DNA from: Endotrypanum monterogeii
Taxonomy: Eukaryota > Euglenozoa > Kinetoplastea > Trypanosomatida > Trypanosomatidae
Assembly (NCBI GenBank): GCA_000333855.2
Contig: CM007316.1
Span: 412,769-476,768, forward strand
Direction: 5' to 3'
DNA length: 64,000 nt
The notes beneath the pieces were generated by a model that did no database searches, was not told the origin of the DNA, and saw nothing but the letters and a program-made list of their open reading frames with translations. Each line of letters begins with the position of its first letter. The stretch's first letter is position 1. Positions 10,892 to 19,773 of the stretch are shown here, in pieces. The position numbers and the translations under genes are program-made.

Positions 10892-13800
10892 ATGATCATG
10901 GACACTATCTTAGATTTCAGTAAGCCGGTCGACGTGCAGCAGTTTGAGCAAGTCGTAGCAGCTCTGTCCTCCGGCAATCCGGCTCAGATAATGGAGGCTC
11001 AGGAAGTGCTCACGCGCTTCAAGGCCAACCCAGAGGCGTACTTACGAGTGGATAAGTTGCTCACTGAATCGCATAGCACGAATACGCGTTTTTTTGCGCT
11101 CCAGGTCTTGGATGACACCATTTTGCAACGCTGGAATACACTATCCGTTGACAATCAACAGGCAATTCGCAATTTTATCGTGAGCTTGATTGTTCGGGAG
11201 TGCACCAGCTTCGCCCACATTCGCCAAAACCGCACCCTGCTCACAAAGATGAACATGACACTTGTATCCATTGGCAAGCGGGAGTGGCCAGTCCGGTGGC
11301 CCAACTTTGTTCAAGAGATCTCGACGAGCGCTTCGGCGACAGAACCGATGGTCGAGAACAATCTCAACCTCCTTCGCCTCGTAGGAGAGGAGGTGTTCGA
11401 GTTTGGGGAAAAGACATTGACGTCGCGGTGGGTGGAGCGCAAGAAGCAGGCGCTAGCAGAGGACTTCCGCTTTATTATGGAGTTATGCGTTACTGTAATC
11501 GTTAGCACAGAGGACACAGCTTTGCTCCGCGCAGCATTGTCAACGCTGGAAGTCTATGTCCCGTGGATGACACCGGAGATCATATTCAATGAGCAGGTGC
11601 TTGAACGAATTTCGAGCCTGGTCGTCAGCGATGGCAATGTCCGGGGTGAGGCAGTGCGGTGCTTAACGGAGATGTGCTCAGCTGCCACGAGCAGCGGTGC
11701 CGCAGGGGATCAGCAGTCGCGCCTCATCATCGACACTTTCAAGGCAGCGCTCGGTAACATAATGAGTGCATTCCCTACAACCCACTCCTCCGTCATGGAG
11801 CGTGTTGTCACCTTGTATGAGCAAGGATCACTGGTGGACAAGGAATACGTGAGCAACTTGAACCTCCTGCTCATCGCATTTTTGAAGCATTTCTACTCAA
11901 GCATCTCCTACGACGACATGCTGCTCATCACTTGCCATGAGATGCTTGTCGGGATGAGCAACATCCAAGAAAAGGAACTCTTCAAATCATGTGTGGAATA
12001 TTGGTGGTGGCTGGGGGATCACTTACTTCGGGCTTCCGCCAGTGTGGTGAAAAAAAATTTAATGTCGAAGTTACCGCGAGTTCTCTCGGATGTTCGATTT
12101 GTGCTGATCCGTCGCATGGCGAAACCGGAGGAGGTGATCATTGTAGAGGAGGAGGGGGAGCTTCGTCGGGAGCACGTCACTGACGTCGAAGAACTCCAGC
12201 TCTACAACCTAATGCGCCAGACGTTGGTGTTTCTCACTCACTTGGATCCAAAGGACACACGGAATATCATGGTAGACCTAATGAAGCGACAGCTGGACCG
12301 CAGCGAGTGGTCTTGGCACAATTGCAATACTCTTTGTTGGGCTGTGGGTTCTATATCCATGGCACTCTCCGAGCAGGACGAGAGTGACCTGTTCGTAAAA
12401 ATCATCACGGATCTGCTGACGCTCTTCAAGACCATGAGCGGCAAGGACAATCGTGCGGTCATCGCGAGCGACGTCATGTTTATTGTTGGGCAGTACCCCC
12501 GCTATCTCCGTAATCACGCAACATTTCTCTCCACCGTGACGAGAAAAGTGTTTCAGTTTATGCGCGAGAAGTTCCCCGGTGTCCAAGATATGGCCGTGGA
12601 CACATTCGTAAAGCTCAGCAAACAGCTCGACTCAGAATACGCTGAAGTCAACGGTGGCACGAGCATGGCATCCGAGGTGGCCAAAACATGGAGTTACATT
12701 ACGGAGATGCTTTCTTTGCAGCAGGTGCAGACGTGCTTTAATGCGGTAGGCTACATGATCGCGGCTGGTTCGTCAGAGCAGCAGCGCATGCTTCTCCTGG
12801 AGACATTCCTGGCTGACACCAACGCACACTTCAAGGTATGCACCACGGCAGCAGCCTCGGCAGGGGCTGATTTTTGCCGGCAAGAGGAATCAATGACAGA
12901 GTTGCTGCACTATCTGCGCGTCTTTAGCAATGTGGCAGGGTCTTGTGGGGATGTTTTCGTTTACGAGATGATGTTGATTACACAGGATCTTTATGGATTT
13001 TACCGTATTTTCTCCGAAGCACAGGTGAGGGCTGTTGCCGACGGCGGCGAGGCAGCGCTGAGCCGCTCCGATATGAAGCACGTTCGCCTTGCAAAGCGCG
13101 AGATCTTGCGCATTTTTGAACGTTTTGTGAGCCACGCAACAAGGTTGAAGTTTATTGCGGACTCGTGCCTACCAGATATGTTCTCGGTAGTGCTGCTCGA
13201 CTACGACAATTCTATCCCGGCGGCGAAGGAGCCCTGGGTGCTGGCGCTCGTGACGGCGTGTGTACGTACCCTCGGTCGCTGTATCGAGAACAACTGCGAT
13301 GCGATTCTCGATCACACCTTCAACACAACTGTCGCCATTATTTCCCAAGACATGGAAAGCCACCCCGATTTTCGCGTTAACCTTTTTAAATTACTTCAAG
13401 CATTAAATGCGCACTGCTTTGAGGCGTTCATTTGCTACACCTCCACCCACGAGGATGTAGTCCTGGGCATGCTGTGGGCCATCAAGCACACAGACTATCC
13501 GACAATGTCTACCGGACTAGAGACACTAGACCTCTTCATCGACAACGTAGCCAAATCAGAGTATGCGGAGGTTTTCTTCAAGGCGTACATGCAGCGCATC
13601 ATGGTCGACGTCATGGTCGCCTCGATGGACTCGCTCCATGCCTCTGGATTCCATTACCACGCGCGCATTCTACAGAAGCTGTACACAGTGTCGTCCATGG
13701 TGCCGGTCGACACCCCGGTGATCGGCAAGGATGTCATACGGGCCTACCTACTGGATAGCCTCACCGTCATTCCGACGCTGACAAGGACGTCTATCATCAG

Positions 13801-14008
13801 TTTTGTGGAAATGTGCTACGAACATTTCACAGACGAACAACGCTTCCGCACACAGTTTGCGGACTTCCTCATCGAGGTGAGGGTCTGGGGCGCAGAACAG
13901 GAAAACAAGATGCAAGAGGAGGAGGAGCGTCGATTGCGCGAGGCCATTCCCGGTTTCACAAACCTGAACATGGACAAATCGCCTGAAATGTTTTTCAATC
14001 CTCACTAA
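10892..14008 (+). CDS. XPO1: Exportin-1 (CRM1), nuclear export receptor
   Basis: This 1038-residue HEAT-repeat protein exports proteins carrying leucine-rich nuclear export signals, and some RNPs, with Ran-GTP. It matches exportin-1 along its full length: the importin-beta-like N-terminal region (about residues 35-105), the WPVRWPNF motif, the HEAT-9 acidic loop (VEEEGELRREHV, about 418-429), the WSWHNCNTLCWAVGSIS block (about 473-489), and the VGQYPRYLR and GVQDMA motifs. The C-terminus ends near FFNPH, recalling the FNPHE region of animal XPO1. Length fits the family (about 1070 in animals). The residue equivalent to the leptomycin-B-reactive cysteine (human Cys528) is Val569 here. The start at 10892 is a true ATG; a second in-frame ATG follows two codons later. 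Confidence 0.97.
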   Translation: MIMDTILDFSKPVDVQQFEQVVAALSSGNPAQIMEAQEVLTRFKANPEAYLRVDKLLTESHSTNTRFFALQVLDDTILQRWNTLSVDNQQAIRNFIVSLIVRECTSFAHIRQNRTLLTKMNMTLVSIGKREWPVRWPNFVQEISTSASATEPMVENNLNLLRLVGEEVFEFGEKTLTSRWVERKKQALAEDFRFIMELCVTVIVSTEDTALLRAALSTLEVYVPWMTPEIIFNEQVLERISSLVVSDGNVRGEAVRCLTEMCSAATSSGAAGDQQSRLIIDTFKAALGNIMSAFPTTHSSVMERVVTLYEQGSLVDKEYVSNLNLLLIAFLKHFYSSISYDDMLLITCHEMLVGMSNIQEKELFKSCVEYWWWLGDHLLRASASVVKKNLMSKLPRVLSDVRFVLIRRMAKPEEVIIVEEEGELRREHVTDVEELQLYNLMRQTLVFLTHLDPKDTRNIMVDLMKRQLDRSEWSWHNCNTLCWAVGSISMALSEQDESDLFVKIITDLLTLFKTMSGKDNRAVIASDVMFIVGQYPRYLRNHATFLSTVTRKVFQFMREKFPGVQDMAVDTFVKLSKQLDSEYAEVNGGTSMASEVAKTWSYITEMLSLQQVQTCFNAVGYMIAAGSSEQQRMLLLETFLADTNAHFKVCTTAAASAGADFCRQEESMTELLHYLRVFSNVAGSCGDVFVYEMMLITQDLYGFYRIFSEAQVRAVADGGEAALSRSDMKHVRLAKREILRIFERFVSHATRLKFIADSCLPDMFSVVLLDYDNSIPAAKEPWVLALVTACVRTLGRCIENNCDAILDHTFNTTVAIISQDMESHPDFRVNLFKLLQALNAHCFEAFICYTSTHEDVVLGMLWAIKHTDYPTMSTGLETLDLFIDNVAKSEYAEVFFKAYMQRIMVDVMVASMDSLHASGFHYHARILQKLYTVSSMVPVDTPVIGKDVIRAYLLDSLTVIPTLTRTSIISFVEMCYEHFTDEQRFRTQFADFLIEVRVWGAEQENKMQEEEERRLREAIPGFTNLNMDKSPEMFFNPH

Positions 14009-14074
14009 AGTAGGCGGCTGTGGACCGCGGTAGGACGGGAGTGGGGCGAGGGGTCCGTCAATGTCGATACATAC

Positions 14075-14110
<36 letters not shown>
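14075..14110 (+). repeat. Compound (AT)n(GT)n microsatellite
   Basis: An AT run passes directly into a GT run, about 65 nt after the XPO1 stop codon. Confidence 0.95.
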
Positions 14111-14720
14111 ATGTATTTTTTTTTAACCAGGAGAATTTTACCGCATGATTTATCTCCTCAGTCTGCCTCGACGTGAGAGACTTGCCCCCTTTTTTGTGTA
14201 AGTTGCTGATATATTTCGTTGTGGCGTTTGATGTTACTGGCCAGGGGTAAGTGGCGAGGCTAATGGATGGATACAGAATACGGCAAAAGACTCCCCGAGG
14301 AGCTCTCACAGACTCACGTGGCGACCCCAGTGGAGAAGGCAGCAGGGGCGTTTACCGGAGGGCAGCAGGACAACCTACTCCTGCCATCCCCACCTCTTCT
14401 CCATTAGGCGCTGCACATCGGTAACGCGGCTGGGTTACAAAAGAAGGCTATTGAGAAGAAAAAAGAAAATAGCATGCAAACCATCTTTGCACTCTCCTGA
14501 CTGCTTTCGCTCGTTTTTCGCGCTGTAGTGGTGAGTCTGCTGGTGGTGTAGAGCTGGTCTGTGTGTACGAGACCCGTAGGACCAGCTTCTCTCCACCCTT
14601 TGTAAGAAGTATGTGCGTGCGTGTTTATGTGTGTGTGTGTGTGTGTGAGGCGCAAAAGCACCAGAAGAAAGAAAATCAGACCTAGAAGATTTACACACAC
14701 ACATAAATATATATAGAAAA

Positions 14721-14746
14721 ATATATATATATATATATATATATAT
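14721..14746 (+). repeat. (AT)n microsatellite
   Basis: Thirteen AT units in the spacer between XPO1 and the first carrier gene. Confidence 0.95.
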
Positions 14747-15308
14747 TACCTAGACTTCATTGGTGCCTTCCTTGGAGCGATACATATATGTGTATACATA
14801 TCTCCTATACGACAGATGTGCTACGCGCTCTCCCCTTTATGTATCCCCACATGAACTGACCTTTTCACCGTCGATTGCAACCTCAATTGCCCTCTCCCCT
14901 CTCCTTCAGTACTTGTCCTCGTTCTTCTGGGCGGCAAATATCGCTTGCTCGACAGGCACGCATAGGTGCCCCATTTCCACTCGCACTGATCTCAGCGAAG
15001 ACGTCTGTCTCAGCATTGCCGTTGCTCTGTGAGATCAAAAAAAAAAAGAAAAAGTAACAGTGTCTCTCTTGAAAGCTCAAAGTCGCTATTTTTCATGATT
15101 TAGTTTGTCAAGTACATGAGGTAGATGAAACTTTTAAAACAAAAAAAAACTGCGCAGCTCCCGGGTATAGCTCTTATTTTCACACGAACAAGGGGCTGAT
15201 TTTCAGGCGACTGCAGGAAAACCAGACGGTGATCACTTTTTAGCACGCCGCCATCAGTGGTACTGTAAACTGTTTTCTCCTGTGGCGCTGCGCTTGTCTA
15301 CTGCACCC

Positions 15309-16271
15309 ATGGGTAGAGAAAAGGATGACACTGTGGACACAAACCAGGTACCGACAGCGTTGAAGACGGTTAGTTTGAATGCGCCAGCGTCCCTACACAC
15401 AGTGAGCTCACAGCTAGCGTCTGCTACGAGTACCTATGTGTTCTACCCTTTCGACACACTAAAGACACGGTATATGTCACAGGATGGCACGAGGGTACGT
15501 CAGCATAATGGTCATGTATACTCGTCCATCCGCGGCGCACTTACACTTATCTATAAGGAGGAGGGACTTCGACCTCTGTTTCGGGGGTGCACAACTGCCA
15601 TTGCCGGCTCTACGATTGCATGGGGGACGTACATGTTCCTGTACCGGCAGTTCTGCAACTTGTCAGAGATCTCATCGTACCTTGGTCGTTCCTCTGTCTC
15701 GATTCTGTCCAGTGTTGTGTCTTCCTACGTGACCTGTCCCATTTTTCTAGTCAAGTGTCGCATGCAGCTGGAGGAGGCGAACTGCACCTCGCACTACCGT
15801 TCTTTTTGGGGTGGTATCCGACACACTGTTGAGACAACCGGCGTCCGTTCCTTGTGGCGTGGTATCTCACTGCAGCTTTTTTTGGTGGTGCCCAATGCAC
15901 TTGCAATTCCTACGTACGACTCGCTTAAGGGTTGGCTTCTGCGGTACCGTCAGGATAACTCTCCAACGACGGAGCTGAGTCTATTGGAGATAAGTGCCTG
16001 TTCCACGCTGACGAAGGTGTGGATTCTTGTTCTATCCCACCCGCTTATTATGATGCGCGTGCGCATGCAGGATGAGCGGGCGTTGCTTGGGAAATACAAG
16101 TATCACACCATCTTGCAGAGCATTTCCAACGTGCTCAAGACGCAAGGGCCCTCTGGTATGTATCGTGGCTTCGGTACCGCTTTTATTCACTCTCTACCAC
16201 GCTCTCTCCTCCACTACTGCATCTATGAAAAGTCGCTCTCGATGCTTTGTAAACAATATCCGCCCCAGTAA
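15309..16271 (+). CDS. Mitochondrial carrier family protein (SLC25), diverged, SLC25A32/pyrimidine-carrier-like
   Basis: The 320-residue protein has three tandem carrier repeats of about 100 residues and should be a six-helix solute transporter of the inner mitochondrial membrane. The first signature is intact (PFDTLK, residues 47-52). The second (PIFLVK, from 144) and third (PLIMMR, from 245) lack the acidic residue of the PxD/ExxK/R consensus. LFRGC, SLWRGIS and MYRGFG match the post-signature motifs. The 'PI-aromatic' second signature and the SxxWGxY motif near residue 110 recall the folate/FAD (SLC25A32) and pyrimidine-nucleotide carrier branch, but substrate cannot be assigned. The frame extends upstream to 15282 only through a GTG, so the ATG at 15309 is chosen. 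It forms a tandem pair with the carrier at 17212, which keeps more of the consensus. Confidence 0.9.
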   Translation: MGREKDDTVDTNQVPTALKTVSLNAPASLHTVSSQLASATSTYVFYPFDTLKTRYMSQDGTRVRQHNGHVYSSIRGALTLIYKEEGLRPLFRGCTTAIAGSTIAWGTYMFLYRQFCNLSEISSYLGRSSVSILSSVVSSYVTCPIFLVKCRMQLEEANCTSHYRSFWGGIRHTVETTGVRSLWRGISLQLFLVVPNALAIPTYDSLKGWLLRYRQDNSPTTELSLLEISACSTLTKVWILVLSHPLIMMRVRMQDERALLGKYKYHTILQSISNVLKTQGPSGMYRGFGTAFIHSLPRSLLHYCIYEKSLSMLCKQYPPQ

Positions 16272-16866
16272 TAGCGTTCTAGAGAAACGACTGTCCTGCG
16301 GAGAAGGCAGAGGCAGCAGTGGCGGTGGTGGCCAACAACGCCGCAGATGACTCGGGAGGGCTGGAAAGTGGACAGGAAGGGAAAGGAAAAACGAAATTTG
16401 AGTGGAGTATGAGACTGAGTGTTTTCGCCACAGGTGTTGTTCGTGTCTGTAGGGATGAGTGCGTGCGGTTCTTTTCATTCCTACCTACAAACGTAGATGT
16501 CTATCCTGATGAGGAGGCGCTTTTCTGTCCGCCTTGAGCCTCTTTTTTTTTTTTTCTTTTCAAATGACCTCCATTACTATCCTAGGCTTTTTGATGCGTC
16601 TCCGCATCTCCAGTGCTGCTCGCAACCCCGCATCTCCCTACGCGTTTTCAGGTATTTTTTTTTTTTCGCCCCTCCTGCGCAAGACAGTGTAGAATTGCGC
16701 GGAAGGGTTCTTCAGAACTACGCTCAAACACATTTCGGCGCACTCTGCCGCTCGTTTCTTCGCGTCGGTGATGCAGAGGAGAGATTACGGTAGAGGGGAT
16801 CGACAAGGGAAGAGTCACTGGACTTGACTGAGCCGTGTGACCGCGTGGTTGTGAAGATCGGGGGCA

Positions 16867-16890
16867 AATATATATATATATATATATATT
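16867..16890 (+). repeat. (AT)n microsatellite
   Basis: Twelve AT units between the tandem carrier genes. Confidence 0.95.
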
Positions 16891-17112
16891 TATGTCTGGG
16901 AGAATTCACATAAAACCGAGGAGCAGTAGAAGGTTCGAGAGAGAGGCTTTCCCGGGCAATTGCAAGCTTCCAGGGTGCTATCATGTGGGTGCAACGAAGC
17001 GTTTGCTTTTGCAGAACTGGTTGTTGTGCGTAGATGATGAGGATACCCACAAACTATGGATTTCTTATGGGTTCGTCCGGCTCTGGACACCCCCTAAACG
17101 TGGATCGCCACG

Positions 17113-17143
17113 CTTATCTGTTCCCTTCTCCGTTGCTTCTGAG
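17113..17143 (+). promoter_or_regulatory. Predicted trans-splice acceptor (second carrier)
   Basis: A C/T-rich tract ends in its first AG at 17142-17143, giving a 68-nt 5' UTR that begins shortly before an A-run. Confidence 0.6.
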
Positions 17144-17211
17144 TATCAGCTTTCAAAAAAAAAAATCTGAGGTGTACAGCAGTCTTCTCAGCAGTCGCTT
17201 TTCTCGCCATT

Positions 17212-18198
17212 ATGGACAAGAAGGCGGCGCCCCCTAAAGCGAGTCCGCTACAGCACACGGTTGCATCGCAATTGGGTGGTGCTGCGAGCACTGTTCTACT
17301 ATATCCTGCAGATGTAATACGGATGCGTTTCGCTTCTCAAGATGGCACACAAGCACGGGAGCATAACGGGCAAACGTATCGCAGTATTGTCAGAGCTTAC
17401 ACGCTAATCTACCATGAGGAAGGTGGCCTGCGTGCATTCTTTCGGGGCTGCCACGTGTCGGTATGTGGCACGGTTTCTGCATGGGGTGTGTACATGTATT
17501 CTTATCGCTGGCAGTGCTCCTGGCTTGAAGACTGGCAGGCAAAACGCGTGGAGGCGTACCCGCCCCAAAGCGGTGAGTTATCATCGTGTGTGGTGATGTT
17601 GCAGGACCTTCTTCCCCGTTTCGTGATTTCGGCAGTGGCCAGCTGCACATCAGCGGTGGTGTGCAATCCTATCTGGCTCATAAAAACACGCATGCAGCTA
17701 GAGGAGGCCTCCATACGAAAGGCTTCCACGCAGCGCCACTTCCGAACGTTCCGGGGCGGGGTCTTGCACACCGTGCAGACCACTGGTGTTGGTTCTCTAT
17801 GGCGTGGGGTGTCCGCGCAAATTGTTTTGGGGATACCGAATGCATTGAACCTTCCCCTCTACGACACGATAAAAGGAGTAGTCATGAAGTCGAGACGAAA
17901 AAATGAGCTTTCGATTCTCGAAGTGTCCGCGTGCTCCATCCTTACGAAAATATTCCTCACTTTCATTTGCCATCCAGTGACGGTCATCAAGACTCGTTTA
18001 CAGGATCACCGGGCACGCGATGGAGAGATTCAATACAAATCTTTTTTTCAATCAGCGAAAACTATTTGGCAGCGTGGCGGACTTCCCGCCTTCTACCGCG
18101 GCACTGTGCCCTCGCTGTGCCATACAGTGCCTCGCTCTTTACTAATGTTCGTTTTTTACGAGCAGTTTCTGAAGGCATCCAGGGTGTTTGTGCCATGA
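17212..18198 (+). CDS. Mitochondrial carrier family protein (SLC25), SLC25A32/pyrimidine-carrier-like
   Basis: This 328-residue six-helix inner-membrane carrier is the tandem paralogue of the gene at 15309; both share the YSSI/YRSI, LFRGC/FFRGC and MQLEEA stretches. Signatures are PADVIR (residues 32-37), PIWLIK (from 153) and PVTVIK (from 255). The NPIW second signature and the WGVYMYSY stretch fit the branch holding SLC25A32 (folate/FAD) and pyrimidine-nucleotide carriers. Compared with its neighbour it has a longer loop before repeat 2 (about residues 103-130) and better consensus signatures, so it may be the copy keeping the ancestral role. Substrate is unknown. The ATG at 17212 is the first after the predicted acceptor. 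Confidence 0.92.
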   Translation: MDKKAAPPKASPLQHTVASQLGGAASTVLLYPADVIRMRFASQDGTQAREHNGQTYRSIVRAYTLIYHEEGGLRAFFRGCHVSVCGTVSAWGVYMYSYRWQCSWLEDWQAKRVEAYPPQSGELSSCVVMLQDLLPRFVISAVASCTSAVVCNPIWLIKTRMQLEEASIRKASTQRHFRTFRGGVLHTVQTTGVGSLWRGVSAQIVLGIPNALNLPLYDTIKGVVMKSRRKNELSILEVSACSILTKIFLTFICHPVTVIKTRLQDHRARDGEIQYKSFFQSAKTIWQRGGLPAFYRGTVPSLCHTVPRSLLMFVFYEQFLKASRVFVP

Positions 18199-19374
18199 GT
18201 ATCCGCTGCGCTGTTGGAGAGTGTGATTGTGTCCTCTGCACATTGCTGTGCTCGAATTGAGAAATTCCCTCCTTCACCTTTTTTTTTCCTGTTTCGATTT
18301 TGGCTTTCTTGTAGAGGCTCTCCTAGTCGTCATTTCGACTCCTTTTCTGTTTGCCCTTTCACCTATACCCTCTCAACGGTCTCGTTTTGTTTTTCCATTG
18401 TCCCCTTTCACTCACAAATTCGCAGGATGTGGACTTGATGTGCAAAGGCATATGAGATCAAGAAGGATTTTTTTTGGCTTTGCAGAAACAGTGAGGGTCT
18501 TCCTTATCTCGTATCGTGTTATTGCTTTTTAATTGGTAAATACCTTTTTTTCCTCCCGACAGAGAAGAAAATTTTAATTCTGTGAAGTTGGTTCAGCGAT
18601 GCCTTTGAGGGACGAGCGAGTTTGACGAACAGACAGGGCGAATGCACTTGAGGTAGGATTCAGAGGACATGGTTATACACACACACACACACACAGATAT
18701 ATACATATCTATGTCCAGTTATTCTGTATGCATACTCATGTTTCCTCGGTACGCATACAGTCTCACTGCTCTATGCGCTGTGTCTCTGCCCCATAGCCGA
18801 GTTGTGCTGTGATTCAAAGCAGTATTTATTTTTTGCGGACAACAGTGCGCAACACTGTAGGTGGGCAAGCCTCTTCGTGTTGACTCCTTTTTCCCCTATT
18901 CCCTCACCTGTCAACGATGATTGCTCCCTCTGAAAAAAAAAAAAGAAATACACCGTCTTACTCTTTTGCTCGTCCGTTTCTGCTGCATCTGTTTCATGCC
19001 AATGTTCTCCTCTACATTGTATGTATTTTGCCCGCGCTTGTGTGCACGTGTTGGTTCAGAATTCACTAGAGGGACGCAAAAGAAAAGATTCCTATTCGAT
19101 TTCTCTGAGTTCGAAGATCGCGGCAGCGTCTTTGCTGGACCTACGCAGGCACTCCCCTCTCATAGAGTGGTCCCAAACAATCGCTGCACTATAACTCTTG
19201 TCAGCTTTTTTGTTTTTTTTTTTTCCCTCACTGCGAACGCCAGAAATCCTGTGGGAACATTGCTCAATCTGTTCCTCTGCGCACATATTTCTTCATTCTC
19301 AATCATCGATGCGAAGTAAACCATCTACCTAACAGTTTCGCACCATCACGCACACCTTAGAATATCTCTTAGAC

Positions 19375-19376
<2 letters not shown>

Positions 19377-19412
<36 letters not shown>
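19377..19412 (+). repeat. (AT)n microsatellite
   Basis: Eighteen AT units in the spacer upstream of the 1607-residue protein gene. Confidence 0.95.
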
Positions 19413-19416
<4 letters not shown>

Positions 19417-19669
19417 TTCTTTGTGGAGGTCTTTGCCTCGCCATCTGTTCGGTTTTCGTTACTCTAACCCTAATTCCTCTTCCTGCCCCCTCCCCCTCCC
19501 CCTGTTCTGCATTTTCACATTCACGTTTTTGTCATTGCCTACATCAGAGCTCGCTGAGCCAACACCGCAGGGTGGACGTGGTGTTGACGACTGTAAGGCA
19601 GGTGCGTGCGTGTGCGGAGCTGAAGAAAAGTACCAATAAAGGGACGAAGTGGATCTACTTCCGTGACTG

Positions 19670-19697
19670 CTTTTTTGTCCTCCTCTCCCTCTCCGAG
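19670..19697 (+). promoter_or_regulatory. Predicted trans-splice acceptor (gene at 19774)
   Basis: A T-run and C/T tract end in AG at 19696-19697, 76 nt before the ATG. A second candidate lies upstream, after the C-rich tract at 19484-19545. Confidence 0.6.
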
Positions 19698-19773
19698 TAC
19701 ATATTCACCCTTTAAAAAAAAAAAAAAAGAGTATTTAGGGAACCAAAAGTTGACGTGGTGAAGGCGGTAAACA

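Larger units (their letters stand above)
14009..15308. other. 1.3-kb spacer after XPO1
   Basis: No gene is supported. A compound (AT)n/(GT)n repeat lies at 14075-14110, a (GT) run near 14628-14648 and a (TA)n run at 14721-14746. C/T tracts with AG occur at 14890-14909 and, weakly, near 15103; which one serves the next gene is unclear. Confidence 0.55.
16272..17211. other. 0.9-kb spacer between the two carrier genes
   Basis: No gene is supported. It holds T-runs near 16540-16556 and 16652-16668, a (TA)n run at 16867-16890 and the acceptor of the second carrier. Confidence 0.6.
18199..19773. other. 1.6-kb spacer
   Basis: No gene is supported. It contains (CA)n at 18677-18694, an A-run near 18934, T-runs and a long (TA)n run at 19377-19412. 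A CTAACCCTAA patch near 19463-19472 resembles telomeric sequence but is too short to mean anything. Confidence 0.6.

Noticed and set aside
19463..19472. Telomere-like CTAACCCTAA
   Set aside because: Less than two repeat units, in the middle of a gene array.
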